The notes: generated from the sequence alone by a model not told the origin. A DNA stretch of 64,000 nucleotides from Megachile rotundata (GCF_050947335.1 NW_027473328.1:1178001-1242000); one strand, 5' to 3'. Shown: positions 1-17,150, numbered from the stretch's first letter. Made by a program: numbers and translations.

Positions 1-1190
1 ATACAATCACAATCACACAATCCCAATCACACTATCGCAATCATACAATCACAATCATACAATCACAATCATACACTCACAATCATACTATCGCAATGAT
101 ACAATCACAATCATACAACCACAATCATACGAAGACAATCATACAATTACTACTATACAATCACAATCATACAAAAACAATCATACAATTACAATCATAC
201 GATGACAATCCTACAATTACTACTATACAATCACAATCACACAAAAACAATCATACAATCACAATCATACAATCACAATCATACAATCACAATCATACAA
301 TCACAATCATATGATCACAATCATACAATCACAATCATACAATCACAATCATACAATCACAATCATACAATCACAATCATACAATCACAATCATAGAATC
401 ACAATCATACAATCTCAATCATACAATCACAATCATACAATCACAATCATACAATCACAATCATACAATCACAATCATACAATCACAATCATACAATCAC
501 AATCATACTATCGCAATCGTACAATCACAATCGTACAATCACAATCATACAATCACAATCATTCAATCACAATCATGCAATCACAATCGTACAATCACAA
601 TCATACAATCACAATCATACAATCACAATCATGCAATCACAATCATACAATCACAATCATACAATCACAATCATACAATCACAATCATACAATCACAATC
701 ATACAATCACAATCATACAATCACAATCATACAATCACAATCATACAATCACAATCATACACAAACAATGATACAATCGCAATCATACAATTCAAATCAT
801 ACAATCACAATCATACAATCACAATCATACAATCACAATCATACAATCACAATCATACAATCACAATCATACATTCACAATCATACAATCACAATCATAC
901 AATCACAATCATACAATCACAATAGTACAATCACAATCATACAATCGCAATCGTACAATCACAATCATACAATCACAATCATACAATCACAATCATACAA
1001 TCACAATCGTACAATCACAATCATACAATCACAATCATACAATCACAATCATACTATCGCAATCATACAATCACAATCGTACAATCACAATCATACAATC
1101 ACAATCATTCAATCACAATCATGCAATCACAATCATACAATCACAATCATACAATCACAATCATACAAAAACAATCATACAATCACAATC

Positions 1191-1414
1191 ATACAATCAC
1201 AGTCATACAATCATAATCATATAATCACACTCATAAAATTGCAATCATACAATCGCAATCATACAATCCCAATCATACCATCACAATCATACAGGCACAA
1301 TCATAAAATCACAATCATAGAATCACAATCATACAAAAACAATCATGCAATCACAATCATGTAATCACAATCGTACAATCGCAATCGAACAATCAGAACC
1401 ATATGATCACAATC
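1191..1414 (+). repeat. Landmark module K, long form (copy 1)
   Basis: K is sixteen consecutive 14-bp units with a fixed order of variants. Key units are ATACAATCACAGTC, ATACAATCATAATC, ATATAATCACACTC, ATAAAATTGCAATC, ATACAATCGCAATC, consensus, ATACCATCACAATC, ATACAGGCACAATC, ATAAAATCACAATC, ATAGAATCACAATC, ATACAAAAACAATC, ATGCAATCACAATC, ATGTAATCACAATC, GTACAATCGCAATC, GAACAATCAGAACC and ATATGATCACAATC. The long form has all sixteen; the short form stops after the ATGTAATC unit. This copy is unique in having ATACAATCCCAATC as its sixth unit. Confidence 0.95.
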
Positions 1415-1764
1415 ATACAATCACAATCATACAATCACAAACATGCAATCACAATCATACAATCGCAATCATACAATCACAATCATACCATCCCAATCAT
1501 ACAATCACAATCATACAATCACAATCATACAATCACAATCACACAATCGCAATCATACAATCACAATCATACAAAAACAATGATACAATCACAATCATAC
1601 AATCACATTCATACAATCACAATCATACAATCAGAATCATACAATCACAATCATACCATCCCAATCAGACAATCACAATCATACAATCACAATCATACAA
1701 TCACAATCACACAATCGCAATCATACAATCACAATCATACAAAAACAATGATACAAACACAATC

Positions 1765-2562
1765 ATGCAATCACAATCATACAATCACAATCATACGATC
1801 ACAATCATACGAAGACAATCATACAATTACTACTATACAATCACAATCATACAAAAACAATCATACAAACACAATCATACGATGACAATCATACAATTAC
1901 TACTATACAATCACAATCATACAAAAACAATCATACAAACACAAACACACATTCACAATCATACAATCACAGTCATACATTCACAATCATACAATCACAA
2001 TCATACAATCACAATCATACAATCACAATAATACAATCACAATCATGCAATCTCAATCATACAATCACAATCATACAATCACAATCACACAATCCCAATT
2101 ACACTATCGCAATCATACAATCACAATCATACAATCACAATCATACAATCACAATCCTACTATCGCAATGATACAATCACAATCATACAACCACAATCAT
2201 ACGAAGACAATCATACAATTACTACTATACAATCACAATCATACAAAAACAATCATACAATCACAATCATACGATGACAATCCTACAATTACTACTATAC
2301 AATAACAATCACACAAAAACAATCATACAATCACAATCATACAATCACAATCATACAATCACAATCATACATTCACAATCATACAATCACAATCATACAA
2401 TCACAATCATATGATCACAATCATACAATCACAATCATACAATCACAATCATACAATCACAATCATACAATCACAATCACACAATCACAATCATACAATC
2501 ACAATCACACAATCGCAATCATACAATCACAATCATACAAAAACAATGATACAAACACAATC
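1765..2562 (+). repeat. 798-bp tandem higher-order copy, first
   Basis: This 57-unit block repeats immediately as 2563-3360. Shared landmarks in order are an ATGCAATCAC unit, CGATCAC, CGAAGAC, TTACTACT, AAACAC, CGATGAC, a second TTACTACT, AAACACACATTC, and later CTCAATC, CCCAATTACACTATCGC and a CCTACTATCGCAATG unit. The copies differ by a few substitutions and, towards the end, by replacement with a nested 392-bp duplication. Confidence 0.85.
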
Positions 2563-3360
2563 ATGCAATCACAATCATACAATCACAATCATACGATCAC
2601 AATCATACGAAGACAATCATACAATTACTACTATACAATCACAATCATACAAAAACAATCATACAAACACAATCATACGATGACAATCATACAATTACTA
2701 CTATACAATCACAATCATACAAAAACAATCATACAAACACAAACACACATTCACAATCATACAATCACAGTCATACATTCACAATCATACAATCACAATC
2801 ATACAATCACAATCATACAATCACAATAATACAATCACAATCATGCAATCTCAATCATACAATCACAATCATACAATCACAATCACACAATCCCAATTAC
2901 ACTATCGCAATCATACAATCACAATCATACAATCACAATCATACAATCACAATCCTACTATCGCAATGATACAATCACAATCATACGATCACAATCATAC
3001 GAAGACAATCATACAATTACTACTATACAATCACAATCATACAAAAACAATCATACAAACACAATCATACGATGACAATCATACAATTACTACTATACAA
3101 TCACAATCATACAAAAACAATCATACAAACACAAACACACATTCACAATCATACAATCACAGTCATACATTCACAATCATACAATCACAATCATACAATC
3201 ACAATCATACAATCACAATAATACAATCACAATCATGCAATCTCAATCATACAATCACAATCATACAATCACAATCACACAATCCCAATTACACTATCGC
3301 AATCATACAATCACAATCATACAATCACAATCATACAATCACAATCCTACTATCGCAATG
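2563..3360 (+). repeat. 798-bp tandem higher-order copy, second
   Basis: Second 57-unit copy of the block starting at 1765. Its unit at 2983 reads ATACGATCACAATC where the first copy, at 2185, has ATACAACCACAATC, because a shorter 392-bp duplication overlaps its end. Confidence 0.85.
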
Positions 3361-3374
3361 ATACAATCACAATC
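2591..3374 (+). repeat. Nested 392-bp tandem duplication
   Basis: Two 28-unit copies, 2591-2982 and 2983-3374, both opening with ATACGATCACAATC then ATACGAAGACAATC and both carrying the AAACACACATTC and CCCAATTACACTATCGC signatures. Similarity stops at 3375, where the ATACAACCACAATC unit of the older 798-bp pattern resumes. The overlap of two periods shows successive duplication events of different size at one place. Confidence 0.82.
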
Positions 3375-4858
3375 ATACAACCACAATCATACGATGACAA
3401 TCATACAATTACTACTATACAATCACAATCATACAATCACAATCATACAATCACAATCATACATTCACAATCATACAATCACAATCATACAATCACAATC
3501 ATACAATCACAATAATACAATCACAATCATACAATCTCAATCATACAATCGCAATCATACAATCACAATCATACAATCACAATCATACAATCACAATCAT
3601 ACAAACACAATCATACAATCACAATCATACTATCGCAATCATACAATCACAATCGTACAATCACAATCATACAATCACAATCATTCAATCACAATCATGC
3701 AATCACAATCATACAATCACAATCATACAATCACAATCATACAATCACAATCATGCAATCACAATCATACAATCACAATCATACAATCACAATCATACCA
3801 TCCCAATCATACAATCACAATCACACAATCGCAATCATACAATCACAATCATACAAAAACAATGATACAATCACAATCATACAATCACGATCATACAATC
3901 ACAATAATACAATCACAATCATACAATCTCAATCATACAATCACAATCATACAAAAACAATCATACAATCACAATCATACAATCACAATCATACAATCAC
4001 AATCATACATTCACAATCATACAATCAGAATCATACAATCACAATCATACATTCACAATCATACAATCACAATCATACAATCACAATCATACAATCACAA
4101 TAATACAATCACGATCATGCAATCTCAATCATACAATCACAATCATACAATCACAATCATACAATCACAATCATACAATCAGAATCATACAATCACAATC
4201 ATACCATCCCAATCATACAATCACAATCATACGATCACAATCATACTATCGCAATCATACAATCACAATCGTACAATCACAATCATACAATCACAATCAT
4301 TCAATCACAATCATGCAATCACAATCATACAATCACAATCATACAATCACAATCATACAATCACAATCATACAATCACAATCATACACAAACAATGATAC
4401 AATAGCAATCATACAATTCAAATCATACAATTCAAATCATACAATCACAATCATACAATCACAATCATTCAATCACAATCATACAATCACAATCATACAA
4501 TCACAATCATACATACACAATCATACAATCACAATCATACAATCACAATCATACAATCACAATAATACAATCACGATCATGCAATCTCAATCATACAATC
4601 ACAATCATACAATCACAATCATACAATCACAATCATACAATCAGAATCATACAATCACAATCATACCATCCCAATCATACAATCACAATCATACAATCAC
4701 AATCATACAATCACAATCACACAATCGCAATCATACAATCACAATCATACAAAAACAATGATACAAACACAATCATACAATCACAATCATACAATCACAA
4801 TCATACAATCACAATCATACAATCACAATCATACAAAAACAATCATACAATCACAATC

Positions 4859-5040
4859 ATACAATCACAGTCATACAATCATAATCATATAATCACACTC
4901 ATAAAATTGCAATCATACAATCGCAATCATACAATCACAATCATACCATCACAATCATACAGGCACAATCATAAAATCACAATCATACAATCACAATCAT
5001 ACAAAAACAATCATGCAATCACAATCATGTAATCACAATC
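4859..5040 (+). repeat. Module K, short form (copy 2)
   Basis: Thirteen units, ending with ATGTAATCACAATC and followed directly by ATACAAAAACAATG. The tenth unit is consensus instead of ATAGAATCACAATC, which no other copy shows. It lies only 56 units before copy 3. Confidence 0.93.
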
Positions 5041-5642
5041 ATACAAAAACAATGATACAATCACAATCATACAATCACATTCATACAATCACAATCATAC
5101 AATCAGAATCATACAATCACAATCATACCATCCCAATCATACAATCACAATCATACAATCACAATCATACAATCACAATCACACAATCGCAATCATACAA
5201 TCACAATCATACAAAAACAATGATACAAACACAATCATACAATCACAATCATACAATCACAATCATACAAAAACAATCATACAATCACAATCATACAATC
5301 ACAATCATACAATCACAATCATACATTCACAATCATACAATCACAATCATACAATCACAATCATACAATCACAATCATACAATCACAATCATACTATCAC
5401 AATCATACAATCACAATCATACAATCACAATCATACACAAACAATGATACAATCGCAATCATACAATTCAAATCATACAATTCAAATCATACAATCACAA
5501 TCATACAATCACAATCATACAATCACAATCATACAATCACAATCATTCAATCACAATCATGCAATCACAATCATACAATCACAATCATACAATCACAATC
5601 ATACAATCACAATCATACAAAAACAATCATACAATCACAATC

Positions 5643-5866
5643 ATACAATCACAGTCATACAATCATAATCATATAATCACACTCATAAAATTGCAATCAT
5701 ACAATCGCAATCATACAATCACAATCATACCATCACAATCATACAGGCACAATCATAAAATCACAATCATAGAATCACAATCATACAAAAACAATCATGC
5801 AATCACAATCATGTAATCACAATCGTACAATCGCAATCGAACAATCAGAACCATATGATCACAATC
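5643..5866 (+). repeat. Module K, long form (copy 3)
   Basis: All sixteen units. It occupies the same place in block I as the copies at 14057 (block II) and 56348 (block III). It is followed by consensus units and an ACAAACATG unit. Confidence 0.95.
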
Positions 5867-7532
5867 ATACAATCACAATCATACAATCACAATCATACAA
5901 TCACAAACATGCAATCACAATCATACAATCACAATCATACAATCACAATCATACCATCCCAATCATACAATCACAATCATACAATCACAATCAGACAATC
6001 ACAATCACACAATCGCAATCATACAATCACAATCATACAAAAACAATGATACAATCACAATCATACAATCACATTCATACAATCACAATCATACAATCAG
6101 AATCATACAATCACAATCATACATTCACAATCATACAATCACAATCATACAATCACAATCATACAATCACAATAATACAATCACGATCATGCAATCTCAA
6201 TCATACAATCACAATCATACAATCACAATCATACAATCACAATCATACAATCAGAATCATACAATCACAATCATACCATCCCAATCATACAATCACAATC
6301 ATACGATCACAATCATACTATCGCAATCATACAATCACAATCGTACAATCACAATCATACAATCACAATCATTCAATCACAATCATGCAATCACAATCAT
6401 ACAATCACAATCATACAATCACAATCATACAATCACAATCATACAATCACAATCATACACAAACAATGATACAATAGCAATCATACAATTCAAATCATAC
6501 AATTCAAATCATACAATCACAATCATACAATCACAATCATTCAATCACAATCATACAATCACAATCATACAATCACAATCATACATTCACAATCATACAA
6601 TCACAATCATACAATCACAATCATACAATCACAATCATACAATCACAATAATACAATCACGATCATGCAATCTCAATCATACAATCACAATCATACAATC
6701 ACAATCATACAATCACAATCATACAATCAGAATCATACAATCACAATCATACCATCCCAATCATACAATCACGATCATACAATCACAATCATACAATCAC
6801 AATCACACAATCGCAATCATACAATCACAATCATACAAAAACAATGATACAAACACAATCATACAATCACAATCATACAATCACAATCATACAATCACAA
6901 TCATACGATCACAATCATACTATCGCAATCATACAATCACAATCGTACAATCACAATCATACAATCACAGTCATTCAATCACAATCATGCAATCACAATC
7001 ATACAATCACAATCATAAAATCACAATCATACAATCACAATCATACAATCACAATCATACACAAACAATGATACAATCGCAATCATACAATTCAAATCAT
7101 ACAATTCAAATCATACAATCACAATCATACAATCACAATCATTCAATCACAATCATACAATCACAATCATACAATCACAATCATACATTCACAATCATAC
7201 AATCACAATCATACAATCACAATCATACAATCACAATAATACAATCACAATCATACAATCTCAATCATACAACCACAATCATACAATCACAATCATACAA
7301 TCACAATCATACAATCACAATCATACAATCACAATCGTACAATCACAATCGTACAATCACAATCATACAATCACAATCATTCAATCACAATCATACTATC
7401 GCAATCATACAATCACAATCGTACAATCACAATCATACAATCACAATCATTCAATCACAATCATGCAATCACAATCATACAATCACAATCATACAATCAC
7501 AATCATACAAAAACAATCATACAATCACAATC

Positions 7533-7714
7533 ATACAATCACAGTCATACAATCATAATCATATAATCACACTCATAAAATTGCAATCATACAATCGCAA
7601 TCATACAATCACAATCATACCATCACAATCATACAGGCACAATCATAAAATCACAATCATAGAATCACAATCATACAAAAACAATCATGCAATCACAATC
7701 ATGTAATCACAATC
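7533..7714 (+). repeat. Module K, short form (copy 4)
   Basis: Thirteen units, followed by ATACAAAAACAATG. Positional equivalent of copies at 15919/16969 and 58154. The downstream unit CACTATC near 8046 is shared with the positions after 16969 and 58154. Confidence 0.94.
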
Positions 7715-10700
7715 ATACAAAAACAATGATACAATCACAATCATACAATCACATTCATACAATCACAATCATACAATCAGAATCATACAATCACAATCAT
7801 ACCATCCCAATCATACAATCACAATCATACAATCACAATCATACAATCACAATCACACAATCGCAATCATACAATCACAATCATACAAAAACAATGATAC
7901 AAACATAATCATACAATCACAATCATACAATCACAATCATACAATCACAATCATACGATCACAATCATACTATCGCAATCATACAATCACAATCGTACAA
8001 TCACAATCATACAATCACAATCATTCAATCACAATCATGCAATCACTATCATACAATCACAATCATACAATCACAATCATACAATCACAATCATACAATC
8101 ACAATCATACACAAACAATGATACAATAGCAATCATACAATTCAAATCATACAATTCAAATCATACAATCACAATCATACAATCACAATCATTCAATCAC
8201 AATCATACAATCACAATCATACAATCACAATCATACATTCACAATCATACAATCACAATCATACAATCACAATCATACAATCACAATAATACAATCACAA
8301 TCATACAATCTCAATCATACAATCACAATCATACAATCACAATCATACAATCACAAACATGCAATCACAATCATACAATCACAATCATACAATCACAATC
8401 ATACCATCCCAATCATACAATCACAATCATACAATCACAATCATACAATCACAATCACACAATCGCAATCATACAATCACAATCATACAAAAACAATGAT
8501 ACAATCACAATCATACAATCACATTCATACAATCACAATCATACAATCAGAATCATACAATCACAATCATACCATCCCAATCATACAATCACAATCATAC
8601 AATCACAATCATACAATCACAATCACACAATCGCAATCATACAATCACAATCATACAAAAACAATGATACAAACACAATCATGCAATCACAATCATACAA
8701 TCACAATCATACATTCACAATCATACAATCACAATCATACAATCACAATCATAGGATCACAATCAAACAATCACAATCATACAATCACAATCATACAATC
8801 ACAATCATACAATCACAATCATACAATCACAATCATACGATCACAATCATACGAAGACAATCATACAATTACTACTATACAATCACAATCATACAAAAGC
8901 AATCATACAATCACAATCATACGATGACAATCATACAATTACTACTATACAATCACAATCATACAAAAACAATCATACAATCACAATCATACAATCACAA
9001 TCATACAATCACAATCATACATTCACAATCATACAATCACAATCATACAATCACAATCATACAATCACAATAATACAATCACAATCATACAATCACAATC
9101 ATACGATCACAATCATACGAAGACAATCATACAATTACTACTATACAATCACAATCATACAAAAACAATCATACAATCACAGTCATACAATCACAATCAT
9201 ACAATCACAATAATACAATCACAATCATACAATCTCAATCATACAATCACAATCATACAATCACAATCATACAATCACAATCACACAATCGCAATCATAC
9301 AATCACAATCATACAAAAACAAGGATACAATCACAATCATACAATCACAATCATACAATCACAATCATACAATCACAATCATACAATCACAATCATATGA
9401 TCACAATCAAACAATCACAATGATACAATCACAATCATACAATCACAATCATACAATCACAATGATACAATCACAATCATACGATCACAATCATACGAAG
9501 ACAATCATACAATTACTACTATACAATCACAATCATACAAAAGCAATCATAAAATCACAATCATACGATGACAATCATACAATTACTACTATACAATCAC
9601 AATCATACAAAAACAATCATACAATCACAATCATACAATCACAATCATACAATCACAATCATACATTCGCAATCATACAATCACAATCATACAATCACAA
9701 TCATACAATCACAATAATACAATCACAATCATACAATCTCAAACATACAATCGCAATCATACACACACAATCATACAATCACAATCATACAATCACAATC
9801 ATACAAACACAATCATACGATCACAATCATACTATCGCAATCATACAATCACAATCGTACAATCACAATCATACAATCACAATCATTCAGTCACAATCAT
9901 GCAATCACAATCATACAATCACAATCATACAATCACAATCATACAATCACAATCATGCAATCACAATCATACAATCACAATCATACAATCACAATCATAC
10001 AATCACAATCATACCATCCCAATCGTACAATCGCAATCACACAATCGCAATCATACAATCGCAATCATACAAAAACAATGATACAATCACAATCATACAA
10101 TCACAATCATACAATCACAATCATACAATCACAATCATACGATCACAATCATACGAAGACAATCATACAATTACCACTATACAATCACAATCATACAAAA
10201 ACAATCATACACAAACAATGATACAATCGCAATCATACAATTCAAATCATACAATCACAATCATACAATCACAATAATACAATCACAATCATACAATCTC
10301 AATCATACAATCACAATCATACAAAAACAATCATACAATCACAATCATACAATCACAATCATACAATCACAATCATACATTCACAATCATACAATCAGAA
10401 TCATACAATCACAATCATACAATCACAATCATACTATCACAATCATACAATCACAATCATACAATCACAATCATACACAAACAATGATACAATCGCAATC
10501 ATACAATTCAAATCATACAATTCAAATCATACAATCACAATCATACAATCACAATCATACAATCACAATCATACAATCACAATCATACAATCACAATCAT
10601 ACATTCACAATCATACAATCACAATCATACAATCACAATCATACAATCACAATAATACAATCACAATCATACAATCTCAATCATACAATCACAATCATAC

Positions 10701-11004
10701 AATCACAATCATACAATCACAATCATACAATCACAATCATACAATCACAATCATACAATCACAATCGTACAATCACAATCGTACAATCACAATCATACAA
10801 TCACAATCATACAATCACAATCATACAATCACAATCATACTATCGCAATCATACTATCGCAATCATACAATCACAATCGTACAATCACAATCATACAATC
10901 ACAATCATTCAATCACAATCATGCAATCGCAATCATACAATCACAATCATACAATCACAATCATACAATCACAATCATACAAAAACAATCATACAATCAC
11001 AATC

Positions 11005-11228
11005 ATACAATCACAGTCATACAATCATAATCATATAATCACACTCATAAAATTGCAATCATACAATCGCAATCATACAATCACAATCATACCATCACAA
11101 TCATACAGGCACAATCATAAAATCACAATCATAGAATCACAATCATACAAAAACAATCATGCAATCGCAATCATGTAATCACAATCGTACAATCGCAATC
11201 GAACAATCAGAACCATATGATCACAATC
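11005..11228 (+). repeat. Module K, long form (copy 5)
   Basis: Sixteen units. The twelfth reads ATGCAATCGCAATC, a substitution shared only with the copies at 19965 and 61584, which sit at the matching position of blocks II and III. Confidence 0.95.
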
Positions 11229-14056
11229 ATACAATCACAATCATACAATCACAATCATACAATCACAAATATGCAATCACAATCATACAATCACAATCAT
11301 ACAATCACAATCATACCATCCCAATCATACAATCACAATCATACAATCACAATCATACAATCACAATCACACAATCGCAATCATACAATCACAATCATAC
11401 AAAAACAATGATACAATCACAATCATACAATCACATTCATACAATCACAATCATACAATCAGAATCATACAATCACAATCATACCATCCCAATCATACAA
11501 TCACGATCATACAATCACAATCATACAATCACAATCACACAATCGCAATCATACAATCACAATCATACAAAAACAATGATACAAACACAATCATACAATC
11601 ACAATCATACAATCACAATCATACAATCACAATCATACGATCACAATCATACTATCGCAATCATACAATCACAATCGTACAATCACAATCATACAATCAC
11701 AATCATTCAATCACAATCATGCAATCACAATCATACAATCACAATCATACAATCACAATCATACAATCACAATCATACAATCACAATCATACACAAACAA
11801 TGATACAATAGCAATCATACAATTCAAATCATACAATTCAAATCATACAATCACAATCATACAATCACAATCATTCAATCACAATCATACAATCACAATC
11901 ATACAATCACAATCATACATTCACAATCATACAATCACAATCATACAATCACAATCATACAATCACAATAATACAATCACAATCATACAATCTCAATCAT
12001 ACAATCACAATCATACAATCACAATCATACAATCACAATCATACAATCAGAATCATACAATCACAATCATACCATCCCAATCATACAATCACAATCATAC
12101 AATCACAATCATACAATCACAATCACACAATCGCAATCATACAATCACAATCATAGAAAAACAATGATACAAACACAATCATACAATCACAATCATACAA
12201 TCACAATCATACAATCACAATCATACGATCACAATCATACTATCGCAATCATACAATCACAATCGTACAATCACAATCATACAATCACAATCATTCAATC
12301 ACAATCATGCAATCACAATCATACAATCACAATCATAAAATCACAATCATAAAATCACAATCATACAATCACAATCATACAATCACAATCATACAATCAC
12401 GATCATACACAAACAATGATACAATCGCAATCATACAATTCAAATCATACAATTCAAATCATACAATCACAATCATACAATCACAATCATTCAATCACAA
12501 TCATACAATCACAATCATACAATCACAATCATACATTCGCAATCATACAATCACAATCATACAATCACAATCATACAATCACAATAATACAATCACAATC
12601 ATACAATCACAATCATACAATCTGAATCATACAATCACAATCATACAATCACAATCATACAATCACAATCGTACAATCACAATCGTACAATCACAATCGT
12701 ACAATCACAATCATACAATCACAATCCTACTATCGCAATGATACAATCACAATCATACAACCACAATCATACGAAGACAATCATACAATTACTACTATAC
12801 AATCACAATCATACAAAAACAATCATACAATCACAATCATACGATGACAATCCTACAATTACTACTATACAATAACAATCACACAAAAACAATCATACAA
12901 TCACAATCATACAATCACAATCATACAATCACAATCATACATTCACAATCATACAATCACAATCATACAATCACAATCATATGATCACAATCATACAATC
13001 ACAATCATACAATCACAATCATACAATCACAATCATACAATCACAATCATACGATCACAATCATACGAAGACAATCATACAGTTACTACTATACAATCAC
13101 AATCATACAAAAGCAATCATACAATCACAATCATACGATGACAATCATACAATTACTACTATACAATCACAATCATACAAAAACAATCATACAATCACAA
13201 TCATACAATCACAATCATACAATCACAATCATACATTCACAATCATACAATCACAATCATACAATCACAATCATACAATCACAATAATACAATCACAATC
13301 ATACAATCTCAATCATACAATCGCAATCATACAATCACAATCATACAATCACAATCATACAATCACAATCATACAAACACAATCATACAATCACAATCAT
13401 ACTATCGCAATCATACAATCACAATCGTACAATCACAATCATACAATCACAATCATTCAATCACAATCATGCAATCACAATCATACAATCACAATCATAC
13501 AATCACAATCATACAATCACAATCATGCAATCACAATCATACAATCACAATCATACAATCACAATCATACAATCACAATCACACAATCGCAATCATACAA
13601 TCACAATCATACAAAAACAATGATACAATCACAATCATACAATCACGATCATACAATCACAATAATACAATCACAATCATACAATCTCAATCATACAATC
13701 ACAATCATACAAAAACAATCATACAATCACAATCATACAATCACAATCATACAATCACAATCATACATTCACAATCATACAATCACAATCATACAATCAC
13801 AATCATACAATCACAATCATACAATCACAATCATACAATCACAATCATACACAAACAATGATACAATCGCAATCATACAATTCAAATCATACAATTCAAA
13901 TCATACAATCACAATCATACAATCACAATCATACAATCACAATCATACAATCACAATCATTCAATCACAATCATGCAATCACAATCATACAATCACAATC
14001 ATACAATCACAATCATACAATCACAATCATACAAAAACAATCATACAATCACAATC

Positions 14057-14280
14057 ATACAATCACAGTCATACAATCATAATCATATAATCACACTCAT
14101 AAAATTGCAATCATACAATCGCAATCATACAATCACAATCATACCATCACAATCATACAGGCACAATCATAAAATCACAATCATAGAATCACAATCATAC
14201 AAAAACAATCATGCAATCACAATCATGTAATCACAATCGTACAATCGCAATCGAACAATCAGAACCATATGATCACAATC
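14057..14280 (+). repeat. Module K, long form (copy 6)
   Basis: Sixteen units; block II equivalent of copies 3 and 13. It is followed closely by an ATACAATCAGAATC unit not seen at the equivalent place in the other two. Confidence 0.95.
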
Positions 14281-15918
14281 ATACAATCACAATCATACAA
14301 TCAGAATCATACAATCACAAACATGCAATCACAATCATACAATCACAATCATACAATCACAATCATACCATCCCAATCATACAATCACAATCATACAATC
14401 ACAATCAGACAATCACAATCACACAATCGCAATCATACAATCACAATCATACAAAAACAATGATACAATCACAATCATACAATCACATTCATACAATCAC
14501 AATCATACAATCAGAATCATACAATCACAATCATACATTCACAATCATACAATCACAATCATACAATCACAATCATACAATCACAATAATACAATCACGA
14601 TCATGCAATCTCAATCATACAATCACAATCATACAATCACAATCATACAATCACAATCATACAATCAGAATCATACAATCACAATCATACCATCCCAATC
14701 ATACAATCACAATCATACGATCACAATCATACTATCGCAATCATACAATCACAATCGTACAATCACAATCATACAATCACAATCATTCAATCACAATCAT
14801 GCAATCACAATCATACAATCACAATCATACAATCACAATCATACAATCACAATCATACAATCACAATCATACACAAACAATGATACAATAGCAATCATAC
14901 AATTCAAATCATACAATTCAAATCATACAATCACAATCATACAATCACAATCATTCAATCACAATCATACAATCACAATCATACAATCACAATCATACAT
15001 TCACAATCATACAATCACAATCATACAATCACAATAATACAATCACGATCATGCAATCTCAATCATACAATCACAATCATACAATCACAATCATACAATC
15101 ACAATCATACAATCAGAATCATACAATCACAATCATACCATCCCAATCATACAATCACAATCATACAATCACAATCATACAATCACAATCACACAATCGC
15201 AATCATACAATCACAATCATACAAAAACAATGATACAAACACAATCATACAATCACAATCATACAATCACAATCATACAATCACAATCATACGATCACAA
15301 TCATACTATCGCAATCATACAATCACAATCGTACAATCACAATCATACAATCACAGTCATTCAATCACAATCATGCAATCACAATCATACAATCACAATC
15401 ATAAAATCACAATCATACAATCACAATCATACAATCACAATCATACACAAACAATGATACAATCGCAATCATACAATTCAAATCATACAATTCAAATCAT
15501 ACAATCACAATCATACAATCACAATCATTCAATCACAATCATACAATCACAATCATACAATCACAATCATACATTCACAATCATACAATCACAATCATAC
15601 AATCACAATCATACAATCACAATAATACAATCACAATCATACAATCTCAATCATACAACCACAATCATACAATCACAATCATACAATCACAATCATACAA
15701 TCACAATCATACAATCACAATCGTACAATCACAATCGTACAATCACAATCATACAATCACAATCATTCAATCACAATCATACTATCGCAATCATACAATC
15801 ACAATCGTACAATCACAATCATACAATCACAATCATTCAATCACAATCATGCAATCACAATCATACAATCACAATCATACAATCACAATCATACAAAAAC
15901 AATCATACAATCACAATC

Positions 15919-16100
15919 ATACAATCACAGTCATACAATCATAATCATATAATCACACTCATAAAATTGCAATCATACAATCGCAATCATACAATCACAA
16001 TCATACCATCACAATCATACAGGCACAATCATAAAATCACAATCATAGAATCACAATCATACAAAAACAATCATGCAATCACAATCATGTAATCACAATC
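15919..16100 (+). repeat. Module K, short form (copy 7)
   Basis: Thirteen units. It is the first of a pair created by the 1050-bp tandem duplication of block II; the second is at 16969. Confidence 0.94.
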
Positions 16101-16968
16101 ATACAAAAACAATGATACAATCACAATCATACAATCACATTCATACAATCACAATCATACAATCAGAATCATACAATCACAATCATACCATCCCAATCAT
16201 ACAATCACAATCATACAATCACAATCATACAATCACAATCACACAATCGCAATCATACAATCACAATCATACAAAAACAATGATACAAACACAATCATAC
16301 AATCACAATCATACAATCACAATCATACAATCACAATCATACGATCACAATCATACTATCGCAATCATACAATCACAATCGTACAATCACAATCATACAA
16401 TCACAATCATTCAATCACAATCATGCAATCACAATCATACAATCACAATCATAAAATCACAATCATACAATCACAATCATACAATCACAATCATACACAA
16501 ACAATGATACAATCGCAATCATACAATTCAAATCATACAATTCAAATCATACAATCACAATCATACAATCACAATCATTCAATCACAATCATACAATCAC
16601 AATCATACAATCACAATCATACATTCACAATCATACAATCACAATCATACAATCACAATCATACAATCACAATAATACAATCACAATCATACAATCTCAA
16701 TCATACAACCACAATCATACAATCACAATCATACAATCACAATCATACAATCACAATCATACAATCACAATCGTACAATCACAATCGTACAATCACAATC
16801 ATACAATCACAATCATTCAATCACAATCATACTATCGCAATCATACAATCACAATCGTACAATCACAATCATACAATCACAATCATTCAATCACAATCAT
16901 GCAATCACAATCATACAATCACAATCATACAATCACAATCATACAAAAACAATCATACAATCACAATC

Positions 16969-17150
16969 ATACAATCACAGTCATACAATCATAATCATAT
17001 AATCACACTCATAAAATTGCAATCATACAATCGCAATCATACAATCACAATCATACCATCACAATCATACAGGCACAATCATAAAATCACAATCATAGAA
17101 TCACAATCATACAAAAACAATCATGCAATCACAATCATGTAATCACAATC
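16969..17150 (+). repeat. Module K, short form (copy 8)
   Basis: Thirteen units, exactly 75 units after copy 7. The sequence after it (CACTATC unit near 17478) matches that after copies 4 and 14, so this member keeps the ancestral right flank. Confidence 0.94.

Larger units (their letters stand above)
5260..12720 (+). repeat. Higher-order block I
   Basis: Matches block II at offsets of 8414 bp (5444 with 13858, 5643 with 14057), 8386 bp (6844 with 15230), 9436 bp after the block II duplication (near 8109), 9030 bp (9420 with 18450), 8960 bp (11005 with 19965) and 9030 bp again (12416 with 21446). Every change of offset is a multiple of 14. The match ends near 12,720, where a CCTACTATCGCAATG unit takes over and the sequence resembles 2,155-2,420. 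A few substitutions are private to this block, for example TTACCACT near 10,170. Confidence 0.85.

Noticed and set aside
1219..1232. TATAATC-like promoter element inside module K
   Set aside because: It is one substitution away from the repeat consensus, has no partner element and no gene downstream.
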